DNA from: Solwaraspora sp. WMMD792
GTDB taxonomy: Bacteria > Actinomycetota > Actinomycetes > Mycobacteriales > Micromonosporaceae
Length of the DNA stretch: 64,000 nucleotides
Assembly: GCF_029626105.1 (NCBI RefSeq)
Contig: NZ_JARUBH010000009.1
Location: 5,394,001 to 5,458,000 of the forward strand
Reading direction: 5' to 3'
The position numbers were made by a program, and so were the translations under genes. Each line of letters begins with the position of its first letter. Positions within the stretch are counted from its first letter, which is position 1. This document shows positions 17,787-25,153 of the stretch, in pieces. The notes under the pieces are model-generated. The model saw only the letters and a list, made by a program, of their open reading frames with translations. It did not search any database and had not been told where the DNA came from.

Positions 17787-18424
17787 CGGGGCCGCTCCTC
17801 GCCTTCGAGCACCCAGGCGCAGAGCCCGACTACGACGAACACGAGCGCCAGCAGAACCCGTTCGGCCAGGCCAGCGAACGGAAGATAGCCTTGGCCGAAC
17901 AGCACCGCCGGCCCGTTCACCGCCGCGAACGCGACGCACGCGGCGAGCGCGGACCACCCGGCCGCGCGTAGCCAGCGGACCCGGGCCGGGTCGGCCCCGT
18001 GCCCGGCCCGCTTGGCGATGAGCAGGGCGAAGAGCGGCGGCAGCGCCGCCATCAGCGCCGCACCGATGCGGTGCACCCCGGCGGTGACGCCCGGTTCGGT
18101 CCCCGGCAGGTTCGTGGGGAACACCACCACCGCGACCAGGGACACGCACCACACCGACAGCAGCACGGTGAGGGGCCAGGCCGGTGGCAGCACACGCCGG
18201 GCGCCGGCCAGGAGCCAGGCGCCGGCTGCCGCGAGCCCACACGCCGCCAAGGCCAGCAGAACGGCGCCTGGCACGGTCCGGATCGATTCGCTGACCATCT
18301 CGTCCACCGGGTCGACATCGCCGACCATCAGCAGGCCCGTCCCGGCCGCCGTGCCCACGCCCAGGCTCAGCTGGACGTTGCGGTACCAGCGGGAGGTGCC
18401 CGCCCGGACGATCGTCGCTGTCAT
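17777..18424 (-). CDS. DUF998-family membrane protein
   Basis: The 215-residue protein has about six membrane segments and the DUF998 look: an acidic loop VDEMVSESIRT after the first segment, then VVVFPTNLPG and GVHRIGAALMAALPPL. The function of the family is unknown. It overlaps the stop of the DedA-GT4 gene (ATGA) and the start of the DedA gene, so the three are co-transcribed leftward. Confidence 0.8.
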   Translation of the reverse strand: MTATIVRAGTSRWYRNVQLSLGVGTAAGTGLLMVGDVDPVDEMVSESIRTVPGAVLLALAACGLAAAGAWLLAGARRVLPPAWPLTVLLSVWCVSLVAVVVFPTNLPGTEPGVTAGVHRIGAALMAALPPLFALLIAKRAGHGADPARVRWLRAAGWSALAACVAFAAVNGPAVLFGQGYLPFAGLAERVLLALVFVVVGLCAWVLEGEERPRWT

Positions 18425-20232
18425 GCGGCGACCTCGACGGGCGCGGGCGCCTCACGGGCCGAACGGAGCTGGTAGAGCTGCTCGAACGCGGACACCGTGC
18501 GGGCCTGGTCGTGCTGCTCGGCCACGGCACGGGCCCGGCGCCCCAGCTCTTCCGCGTGCTTCGGATCGCAGAGTACCCTCAGCAGTCGCTCGGCGAGCGC
18601 GACAACGTCGCCGGGCGGGAACAGGTAGCCGGTCTCCTCGTCCCGTACGAGGTGGGGCAGGGCTGCGGCATCGGCACCGATCACAGGCCTTCCACTGGCC
18701 ATCGCCTCGAGCGTGACCAGGCTCTGCAGCTCGGCGGTGCCCGCGTTGACGAACACCGCCGACGCCGCGTAGGCGGAGGGAAGGTCCTCGTCAGGAACGA
18801 AACCGGTGAACGTGACATGCTCGGCGACGCCCAGTTCCCCGGCGAGCGACCGCAGCGTCCGGTCCTCGGACCCGGTGCCGACCAGGAGCAACTGGACGTC
18901 GAGGGAGCCCCGCACCAGCGCGAACGCCCGCATCACGACGTCGAGGTTCTTCTCGGCGTCGAGCCGGCCCACGTACGTGATGGTGGGCTTGTGCGCAAGG
19001 CTGTAGGCCCATCGGAACTCGGCCGCGGGCGCCTGCTCGCGGAAGCGGGTGAGGTCGATGCCGCACGAAATGGGCAGGACCGGCCCGGAGACACCGGAGA
19101 ACTCGGCGAGCGCCGCGGCGTACGGGGTCGGTGCCGTGACGATTTCTGCCTTGGCGAACACCCGGGCGGCGTCGCGCCATGCCCACTCGTGCGCCCTCGT
19201 CCGGCCGGCGTTGCCGATGGGCAGGTAGTGGATCAGGTTCTCGGGCATGAAGTGGTTGGTGGCGATGACGAACAGGCCGCGCTCGTGCGCCGCGTCGACC
19301 AGCGCTCGGCACAGCGGGAAGTGGCTCTGCACGTGCACCACGTCGGGCTGGACCTCGTCCAGGACCCGGCGGGCTGCCGCGCGCAGTCCCAGTGGCGGGC
19401 AGAACCGGAAAGGTGCGTGGCCCGGCACCGGCAAGGAACGCACGCGGTGCTCGACGACGCCGTCGCTGGACATGCCGGCATGGCTGCGGGTGTCCGTCGA
19501 CGGCGCGGCCACGTGCACCTCGTGCCGGGCGGTCAGTGCCACGGCCAGGCGCTGGGCGAAGTAGGCCGCCCCGTTGACGTGCGGTGCGTAGGTGTCGGCA
19601 CCGATGAGGATGCGCATGGGACAACTACCTTTCGTAGACGGTGGCGCTACCTTTCGTAGGTGGTAGCGCTTCATGACGAGGTGGAAGACAGCGACCGGCA
19701 CGGCGACGGCCGCAGTGAGCAGGAGAATGCCGCCGGGCAGTGCGAGCAGGCCGGACAGCTGGCTACCGAGCAGAGCGCCGAGACCGATCAGCACCAGGCC
19801 GCGTACGGCGGCGGTGGCACCCACCCAGGCGACGAATCTCCGGTACGGAAGCCCGGCGAGCCCTGCCGACACGAACGCCGGGAGGGCGAAGACGTCGACG
19901 AGCTTGGCGGTGATCACCAGCCGAGGCAGTGACATCCCGGCCAGCCGGTCGAGCAGCGCCGTCGCCTTGAGCCTGTTCAGCAGGGACGCCACCCAGGGCC
20001 GCCGGGCCGACCGGCCGACGAGGTAGAGCAGGCTGTCGCCCACCACCTCGGCCAGCGCGACGATCACCCAGATCGGCCAGAACGCTGCTGCGCCGGCGCC
20101 GACCAGGGTGCCCGCAGTGATCGTCGCGGCCGGCCCTTCGATCAGCACGAAGAAACCGAGCAGCAGGTAGGGGTGATCGAGCACGGCCTGTGTCACTGCC
20201 ATGCCGAGAAGCTCTGGCCGAGGGTTCCACAT
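18421..20232 (-). CDS. DedA-like domain fused in frame to a GT4 glycosyltransferase
   Basis: One uninterrupted 603-residue frame joins two proteins. Residues 1-205 are a DedA/VTT membrane domain (FFVLIEGPAATITAGTLVGAG, VALAEVVGDSLLYLVGR). Residues 206-603 are a GT-B family 4 glycosyltransferase (RILIGADTYAPHVNGAAYF, GRLDAEKNLDVVMRAF, EAMASGRPVIGADA), as in mannosyl- and lipid glycosyltransferases. Near the junction there is an internal ATG at 19617 and a repeated hairpin element (19625-19669), so the two halves may also be made separately. It probably glycosylates and moves a membrane lipid. Confidence 0.8.
   Translation of the reverse strand: MWNPRPELLGMAVTQAVLDHPYLLLGFFVLIEGPAATITAGTLVGAGAAAFWPIWVIVALAEVVGDSLLYLVGRSARRPWVASLLNRLKATALLDRLAGMSLPRLVITAKLVDVFALPAFVSAGLAGLPYRRFVAWVGATAAVRGLVLIGLGALLGSQLSGLLALPGGILLLTAAVAVPVAVFHLVMKRYHLRKVAPPSTKGSCPMRILIGADTYAPHVNGAAYFAQRLAVALTARHEVHVAAPSTDTRSHAGMSSDGVVEHRVRSLPVPGHAPFRFCPPLGLRAAARRVLDEVQPDVVHVQSHFPLCRALVDAAHERGLFVIATNHFMPENLIHYLPIGNAGRTRAHEWAWRDAARVFAKAEIVTAPTPYAAALAEFSGVSGPVLPISCGIDLTRFREQAPAAEFRWAYSLAHKPTITYVGRLDAEKNLDVVMRAFALVRGSLDVQLLLVGTGSEDRTLRSLAGELGVAEHVTFTGFVPDEDLPSAYAASAVFVNAGTAELQSLVTLEAMASGRPVIGADAAALPHLVRDEETGYLFPPGDVVALAERLLRVLCDPKHAEELGRRARAVAEQHDQARTVSAFEQLYQLRSAREAPAPVEVAA
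19625..19669. repeat. Duplicated CTACCTTTCGTAG with an inverted repeat
   Basis: CTACCTTTCGTAG occurs at 19625-19637 and again at 19647-19659. GCGCTACC (19644-19651) and GGTAGCGC (19662-19669) form an 8-bp stem. It lies just upstream of the internal start of the glycosyltransferase half. It looks like an operator or attenuator that is now inside a longer reading frame. Confidence 0.5.
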
Positions 20233-20360
20233 CGGTCGTCCCTACGCCGGGCCGACCGATGTAGCTCCGTGGTACTGAGTCCTGTCGCCAACCACGGCAC
20301 CGACCAGCCGGCCAACCGACCAGCCGGTGCCTCCCCGGGCTGCGCTGCGTTGACTGCCAT
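20196..20360 (-). pseudogene. N-terminal remnant of a PAP2 phosphatase gene
   Basis: A 54-codon frame begins MAVNAAQPGEAPAGRLAG, which matches the start of the PAP2 protein at 22.04 kb (MAVDAAPSGEVPPGRSAG). The match fades after about 30 codons and the frame stops inside the start of the DedA-GT4 gene. It keeps its own AGGGGG binding site and the 28-bp motif 51 bp upstream. The DedA-GT4 gene therefore seems to have taken over a PAP2 promoter. Confidence 0.55.
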
Positions 20361-20410
20361 CACTAGCCCCCTACATACGGGTCACATCGCTTTGTCTGAC
20401 GCCTAACTCC

Positions 20411-20438
20411 TACCGAGCGAACCTGAGGCAACCGTTAA
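20411..20438 (-). promoter_or_regulatory. Envelope-regulon motif, copy A
   Basis: This 28-bp element starts TACCGAGCGAACC and ends in GTTAA. Copies lie at 22087-22114, 24804-24831 and, inverted, 25027-25054, with a weaker one at 14575-14602. Here it is 51 bp upstream of the PAP2 remnant and serves the DedA-GT4/DUF998/DedA operon. Confidence 0.6.
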
Positions 20439-20449
20439 TGCGCTGCTCA

Positions 20450-20595
20450 GATCGGGTGGCCGAGCCAGGTGCCCAGCGCACGCACCAGCCCGGTGACGTC
20501 GAGGTCCTGCCCGGCAGACAAGGCCCAGGCGACACAGCCGTCCGGCCGGATGAGCAACGCGTCGACGTCGACCTGGTCCGTACGGACGGTGACGG
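20450..20595 (-). pseudogene. C-terminal remnant of a flavin-dependent aromatic hydroxylase
   Basis: The minus strand encodes DALLIRPDGCVAWALSAG, then LVRALGTWLGHPI and a stop. This is the C-terminal thioredoxin-like end of PHBH-family FAD monooxygenases (RPDG-x-VAW motif). Nothing of the FAD domain is present. A decayed copy in the opposite orientation lies at 24910-25020. Confidence 0.6.
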
Positions 20596-20605
20596 TGCAC
20601 GTGCA

Positions 20606-21352
20606 TCAACAGGCTGCGGGGGGCTCGTAAAGAGGGGTTGAGGTGGGCCACAGCACCCACCACAGCAGGCCGACCCAGAGCGCGGTCAGGATCGCGGCGC
20701 CGAGCAGGTCGGTCGGTTGGTGCATGCCACGGTACATCCGGGACAGCGCGACGCCGGCCGGCATGACCACCGCGAGCACCACGGCGAGCCAGCGCCACCG
20801 GCTGCGCACCCGGCCCATGACCAGAACCGCGATCGTCACCCAGATGCACATCGTGGCGGCGATGTGCCCGGCCGGGAACGACGACGTGGGCATCGGGTCG
20901 TCGAGCTGCGTCACCGGCGGGCGGTCCCGCTGGACAGCGGCCGCAGTGCACAGGAACAAGGTCAGCTCGCCGACCATGGTAAGCGCCACGAACACCATTG
21001 GTCGCCACTGCCGCCACACGGCCAGCGCGATGGGGCAGAAGACCAGCGAGATGGCCAGAATGGCGTGGGTGTCGCCGGCCTTGCTCCACACCCAGCTCAC
21101 GTCGTCCAGGGCGGGCGTACGGAACGCCTGCAGCCACCGGACCACGCCGTCGTCGAAACGCCCCAGCCAGGTGCTCTCGGTGTAGTTCTTCAGCAGGTAG
21201 CCGACGACGTACAGGATGCCGAATGTGAACACCCAGCCGGTCAGGATCTCGGCCGCCTTGACCCACCAGTGCGGGACCGGGCGGCTGGAGTCAGGCGCCG
21301 GCTTGATCGCCTCGGCGGCCGTGGGCTCCGGGCCCTCGTCGAGCGGCACCAC
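20606..21352 (-). CDS. PAP2-family membrane phosphatase (second gene)
   Basis: The protein of about 248 residues has six membrane segments and PAP2 catalytic motifs: AVQRDRPPV (motif 1), TSSFPAGHIA (motif 2, with PAGH instead of PSGH) and SRMYRGMHQPTDLLGA (motif 3). These enzymes dephosphorylate lipid phosphates such as undecaprenyl pyrophosphate or phosphatidic acid. The start is uncertain. GTG 21352 is used here, which overlaps the preceding PAP2 gene by about 110 bp. The overlap suggests one of the two termini has been altered. Confidence 0.78.
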   Translation of the reverse strand: MVPLDEGPEPTAAEAIKPAPDSSRPVPHWWVKAAEILTGWVFTFGILYVVGYLLKNYTESTWLGRFDDGVVRWLQAFRTPALDDVSWVWSKAGDTHAILAISLVFCPIALAVWRQWRPMVFVALTMVGELTLFLCTAAAVQRDRPPVTQLDDPMPTSSFPAGHIAATMCIWVTIAVLVMGRVRSRWRWLAVVLAVVMPAGVALSRMYRGMHQPTDLLGAAILTALWVGLLWWVLWPTSTPLYEPPAAC

Positions 21353-22038
21353 CGGGTGTCCCGTCCCGCCTCCCGCCGCCACAACCGGAACGCGTACGCC
21401 GTGACAATCAGCCACAGTGCGCCGAGCAGCCAGCCGGCCAGCACGTCGGTCAGGTAGTGCACGCCGAGCGCGATCCGGGTGACGCCGATGGCGAACACGA
21501 TCAGCCCGACCGCCGAGATGAACAGCCTGCGGTAGCGCACTGCGGGCAGGAACACCAGCAGCACGGCGCCGTAGACGACCATCGAGCCGAGCGCGTGCCC
21601 GCTCGGGAAGCTGTTGCCGGACGCGGCCGCCACCGGCACCTCCACCACCGGGCGCAGCCGGCCGACCAGCGACTTCACCGACGGGACGAGCAGCAGCGCG
21701 CCGGTGGCGGTGGCCAGCAGGTAGACCGCGAGGTGAAACCGTCGGCGCACCACCAGCAGCACCGCGGCGACGCCAACCAACCAGAGCATGACCGGCCACC
21801 CGCCCAGCCGGGTTATCCCGGTGAGCGCGTTCACCAGATACAACCGGGGCGACACGACCTCGTTGAGCTCCCGGACGACACCGCGGTCCACGCTCATCAC
21901 CGGTTCGAGGTGCAGCCGGACGAGGAGCACCAGCAGCCCGAACCCGAACCCGACCGCGCCGACCACCAGCAGCGGCACCCACCGGCCGGCCGACCGACCG
22001 GGCGGCACTTCCCCGGACGGCGCCGCGTCGACTGCCAT
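21241..22038 (-). CDS. PAP2-family membrane phosphatase (first gene)
   Basis: This 265-residue protein has six membrane segments and complete PAP2 motifs: KSLVGRLRP, NSFPSGHA and TRIALGVHYLTDVLAG. It is a probable undecaprenyl-pyrophosphate or phosphatidate phosphatase acting at the outer face of the membrane. ATG 22038 follows GGGAGG at 6-nt spacing. The 28-bp motif ends 48 bp upstream. The last 50 residues are arginine/serine-rich and overlap the second PAP2 gene in another frame, so the natural C-terminus is probably lost. Confidence 0.82.
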   Translation of the reverse strand: MAVDAAPSGEVPPGRSAGRWVPLLVVGAVGFGFGLLVLLVRLHLEPVMSVDRGVVRELNEVVSPRLYLVNALTGITRLGGWPVMLWLVGVAAVLLVVRRRFHLAVYLLATATGALLLVPSVKSLVGRLRPVVEVPVAAASGNSFPSGHALGSMVVYGAVLLVFLPAVRYRRLFISAVGLIVFAIGVTRIALGVHYLTDVLAGWLLGALWLIVTAYAFRLWRREAGRDTRWCRSTRARSPRPPRRSSRRLTPAARSRTGGSRRPRS

Positions 22039-22086
22039 CAACAGCCTCCCAGGTACGAACTACATCGCTTTCCGATGCCGACTTCG

Positions 22087-22114
22087 TACCGAGCGAATCT
22101 GAGACCACGATTAA
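22087..22114 (-). promoter_or_regulatory. Envelope-regulon motif, copy B
   Basis: This copy (TACCGAGCGAATCTGAG then CCACGATTAA) lies 48 bp upstream of the first PAP2 gene, the same spacing as copy A to its PAP2 remnant. Sequence similarity to copy C continues downstream (GAAGTCGGCATCG), so promoter segments rather than isolated sites were duplicated. Confidence 0.6.
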
Positions 22115-22189
22115 TTGACATGCGGGCGGCGAAGGGGCCAGAGTCACCGCTGTTGAACAAGCGGAATACCTCAACCAGACCCCGATGCG

Positions 22190-23353
22190 TTAGACCTTGA
22201 TGCCGAACAGATTCTCGGCATTTCGGAATGCGATCTTTTCCTTGTCCTCACGCGGAAGATTGACTGCCCGAAACCAGTCGGTCCCTTCCTTGATGCCCGC
22301 GAAGGGATAGTCGGTTGCGAACATCACTCGATCTACGCTGATGTATTTCAGCAAGAGATGGAGCAGATTATCTTGGAAGAACGCGCTGGTTGTGAACCAG
22401 AAGTTGTCCTGGAAGTATTGCCCGAAGGGCTTCTCGAGTGAGTCTTCGGTCGGCTCGCCCATGTCCCCGACGATCCGCTCGTAGTAGAAGGGAAGGCCCT
22501 CGCCCATATGGCCGATGATGACTTTCAGTTTGGGGAATCTGTCGAAAACCCCGTACGCGATCATCCGAATGCACTGGGTTAACACCTCCTGGTGCCAGCC
22601 ATATCCAGACCCACTGAAAATGTAGTCCTGGTACTCTTCCGTGTATTTGGACCGTGTGGTGCTGTAGTAGATCTGGAAGATCTCGTCAGCTGGGTAGCCG
22701 GGATGCAGGTAGATCGGCACATCGAGAGCTTCGGCACGTGCCAGCACAGGCTCAAAATCGGGATGATCGAGATACTTCTTCGCGATGTGTCCGTTGGTCA
22801 GTGCGCCCAAGAAGCCGTCTTGCTTAACCGAGCGTTCCAGTTCGTCCGCCGCCGCCTCCGGGCTCTGCAGGGGCAAGGTGGCGAAAGCCTGGAAGCGGCC
22901 CGGATAACTGGCGATTGGACCGTCCACAAGTTGCCGGTTAAGACTATAGGCAAGGTCGATGCCCCTTTGCCCAGGGACGTTTTGTACGGACGGCGTATGA
23001 GCAGAGAGGATTTGAACATCAAGCCCCCCCTCGTCCATATCGCCGATACGGCGCTCGCCTAGATCCGAAAGACCAATTTCCTCAAGGAACGCTATGTGAT
23101 CCTTATTGATGGAGTTCAGCTGCAACAACGTGGGAGTCGAAAAGGTCTCCTCCGTGCCGATGAACTTCAGATCTTGGTCACGAAGCGCGATGTCTTTCTC
23201 GCTGAGCGAGGTTTCCGAGTCTTCCTTGTCGTCGGTGCATGACGCGAGCGCCGTCCCGGACAATCCAACGCCAGCGCCGATTGCAGCCGCGCGAGTGATA
23301 AATCCGCGGCGCCCCATCAACGGTTTCGCTACGCCTTCTTTGATCGACCTCAT
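22190..23353 (-). CDS. Exported amidohydrolase (ACMSD/decarboxylase-like), Tat-lipoprotein
   Basis: This 387-residue protein starts with a twin-arginine signal (MGRRGFITRAAAIGAGVG) and a lipobox-like ALASC, so it is exported and probably lipid-anchored. The mature part is an amidohydrolase-2 TIM barrel: PIYLHPGYP, VIIGHMGEGLPFYYER and FATDYPF hold the metal-binding His and Asp. The usual N-terminal EEHF is EETF, so one metal ligand is changed. The base composition is clearly lower in GC than the neighbours. ATG 23353 follows AAAGGAG. Confidence 0.82.
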   Translation of the reverse strand: MRSIKEGVAKPLMGRRGFITRAAAIGAGVGLSGTALASCTDDKEDSETSLSEKDIALRDQDLKFIGTEETFSTPTLLQLNSINKDHIAFLEEIGLSDLGERRIGDMDEGGLDVQILSAHTPSVQNVPGQRGIDLAYSLNRQLVDGPIASYPGRFQAFATLPLQSPEAAADELERSVKQDGFLGALTNGHIAKKYLDHPDFEPVLARAEALDVPIYLHPGYPADEIFQIYYSTTRSKYTEEYQDYIFSGSGYGWHQEVLTQCIRMIAYGVFDRFPKLKVIIGHMGEGLPFYYERIVGDMGEPTEDSLEKPFGQYFQDNFWFTTSAFFQDNLLHLLLKYISVDRVMFATDYPFAGIKEGTDWFRAVNLPREDKEKIAFRNAENLFGIKV

Positions 23354-23904
23354 GCCATGTGCTCCTTTGCTGTTTCGGTAGTGCGGGTCGGTGAGTTCGT
23401 GGAACAGGCCGAGGAGTTCGCCCTCAAGGGTCAGGACAGCTCCGCGCGGAGTTTGACGGTGCGCGGGCGTGGCGCCACATGGCCGGCCCGTTGCTGACCA
23501 GAGGTCAGGTGGTGGCGAGTGCTTCAGTACATGTCCCTTTAGTTAGGAGATGCCTTTCGGCTGTGAACGAGAACGCACGGATCGCCATCCGCCAGCGGTA
23601 GGCAGTCGGTACTCCTCCGGGAATATCTGGGCCGAACCGAACCTGGTCTCTTCGTATCCTGAACTCTAGGACCTGTTCCGTCGTATCTCGTCGTACCACG
23701 GTCGTCAATCTCGGGAGGGAGGCGGTACCGCGGTACTACCTTCACCGCGCGTACGTCCAATAGCCTCGATTCGCGCTTGACGCTGCCTCCTTTGCCTGGC
23801 GGAGCGGTTCATAGTTGATTGATGTGGCCTGGTTCCGGGCAGGGTGACGGGCCGTCTGTCGCGGCGGTGGCGGCTGCCCGCGGACCCGGCAGCGGAGCGA
23901 TCGA
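23354..23904. other. Stretch without a supported gene
   Basis: About 550 bp between the amidohydrolase start and the NarL-type regulator hold only short frames without family signatures. The part next to 23353 must contain the amidohydrolase promoter. I see no RNA gene, array or strong hairpin. Confidence 0.4.
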
Positions 23905-24657
23905 TCACGCAGAGCGGACCCGCCCGGAGCGGTGCGGTGCGGTGCGGCTGGGAACTACGGCCGTGCCCTCGACGGACGCGCGAGATGAAGCGCTATTCGG
24001 CCGGGCGATTCTCAGGTCGTAGGCGAGGGTGACGGCCTGGATCCGGTCCCGTGCGCCGATCTTGGCGAGGACCCGCCCGACGTGGGTCTTCACCGTCGAC
24101 TCCGACAGCGTGAACCGTCGCGCGATCTCGCCGTTGGTGAGGCCGTGGCCGATGGCGACGAGGATCTCGCGCTCCCGGTCGGTCAGCGAGTCCAGCCGGG
24201 GATCTTCCCACGTGGGCCCGCAGAGGTCATCGTCGAGCCGGTCGGCGAACGCGTCGAGCAGCCGCCGCGTCAGCGCCGGCGCGATCACCGCGTCCCCGGC
24301 GGCGACGGCCCGGATGCCGGCGAGCAGCTCCTCCGGGCGGGTGTCCTTGAGCAGGAAACCGCTCGCCCCGGCCCGCAACGCGGCGAACGCGTACCGGTCC
24401 ACGTCGAATGTCGTGAGGATCAGGATCCGCGAACGTCCACCGGCGGCGACGATGCGCCGGGTGGCCTCGATCCCGTCGACGCCCGGCATGCGGATGTCCA
24501 TCAACACCACGTCGGGATGCAGCTCAGTGGCTCGCCGAACGGCGTCGGCGCCGTTCTCGGCCTCGCCGACGACCTCGGTGTCGGGAGTGCTCTCCAGCAG
24601 CATGCGGAACCCGAAGCGCTGGAGCGGCTGGTCCTCCACCACGAGCACAGTGATCAT
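23905..24657 (-). CDS. NarL/LuxR-type response regulator
   Basis: The 250-residue regulator has a receiver domain with D54 in VLMDIRMPG and a LuxR helix-turn-helix (SLTDREREILVAIGHGL and TLSESTVKTHVGRVLAKIGA). These regulators pair with NarX/DesK-type kinases. Only a frameshifted end of such a kinase survives upstream, so this is now an orphan. The last 30 residues (after YDLRIARP) look foreign, suggesting the native stop was lost. Confidence 0.85.
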   Translation of the reverse strand: MITVLVVEDQPLQRFGFRMLLESTPDTEVVGEAENGADAVRRATELHPDVVLMDIRMPGVDGIEATRRIVAAGGRSRILILTTFDVDRYAFAALRAGASGFLLKDTRPEELLAGIRAVAAGDAVIAPALTRRLLDAFADRLDDDLCGPTWEDPRLDSLTDREREILVAIGHGLTNGEIARRFTLSESTVKTHVGRVLAKIGARDRIQAVTLAYDLRIARPNSASSRASVEGTAVVPSRTAPHRSGRVRSA

Positions 24658-24659
24658 GA

Positions 24660-24800
24660 ATGGCTGCCTTTCCGGGTCGCGTGCACGATCCAGCCGCCGT
24701 CCGGTGCGGGGCCGGGGCCGGGGCTGACCGTGCCGCCGGAGAGCAGCGCCTTCGGCCATGCCGCCGAGGCCGAGACCCGCGTCGCCCGGCGATGTCCACT
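24660..24800 (-). pseudogene. C-terminal remnant of a NarX/DesK-type histidine kinase
   Basis: Read with one frame change, the minus strand gives GLGLGGMAEGAALL, then SGGTVSPGPGPAPDGGWIVHA and a stop. This is the G2-box and last strand of the kinase ATPase domain. Everything upstream is replaced by promoter-motif copy C. The stop is 2 bp before the response-regulator ATG, as expected for the original operon. Confidence 0.65.
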
Positions 24801-24803
24801 TCA

Positions 24804-24831
24804 TACCGAGCGAACCTGAGACGACTGTTAA
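24804..24831 (-). promoter_or_regulatory. Envelope-regulon motif, copy C
   Basis: TACCGAGCGAACCTGAG followed by ACGACTGTTAA is almost identical to copies A and B. It points leftward into the kinase remnant and the orphan NarL-type regulator, which may now be expressed from it. Confidence 0.58.
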
Positions 24832-24909
24832 AGCCAGTGACGTACGGTTCGCCTGCTCGACGTCGTACTCCCACACGTCTGGGTGACCGGAGCAATCTTT
24901 ACCTCCACC

Positions 24910-25020
24910 ACCAGCAGGACCTGGTGCTCTGTCGCCTGGGCCTTGCCCCCACCGGGCAGTCACCCGACGCCACCACGCTGATGAATGCGCTGGGCACCTG
25001 GTTCGGCCACCGGCCTGAGC
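24910..25020 (+). pseudogene. Decayed flavin-monooxygenase C-terminus, inverted copy
   Basis: The plus strand reads CRLGLAPTGQSPD and LMNALGTWFGHRP. It matches the remnant at 20450-20595 on the other strand (shared GTCGCCTGGGCCTTG and GCGCTGGGCACCTGG). In both places the monooxygenase end is followed within about 20 bp by the 28-bp motif. Confidence 0.55.
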
Positions 25021-25026
25021 TGCGCA

Positions 25027-25054
25027 TTAACGGTCGCCTCAGGTTCGCTCGGTA
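25027..25054 (+). promoter_or_regulatory. Envelope-regulon motif, copy D
   Basis: The motif is here in the plus orientation (TTAACGGTCGCC then CAGGTTCGCTCGGTA), 99 bp upstream of the MacB-type ATPase gene. It makes an inverted pair with copy C about 200 bp away. Confidence 0.58.
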
Positions 25055-25153
25055 TGAATGAAGCAGGGCGTCTCGCCGGCACTGTGAACAGGGACAGCAC
25101 GCGCCGGCTACCAACCCAGATCGCTCGCCGTATCCGGTTCCACGGAGCACCGT

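Noticed and set aside
20606-22174. One 522-residue fusion protein over both PAP2 genes
   Set aside because: The upstream half of this frame is arginine/glycine-rich shadow sequence. The first PAP2 protein is encoded in a different frame with all its motifs.
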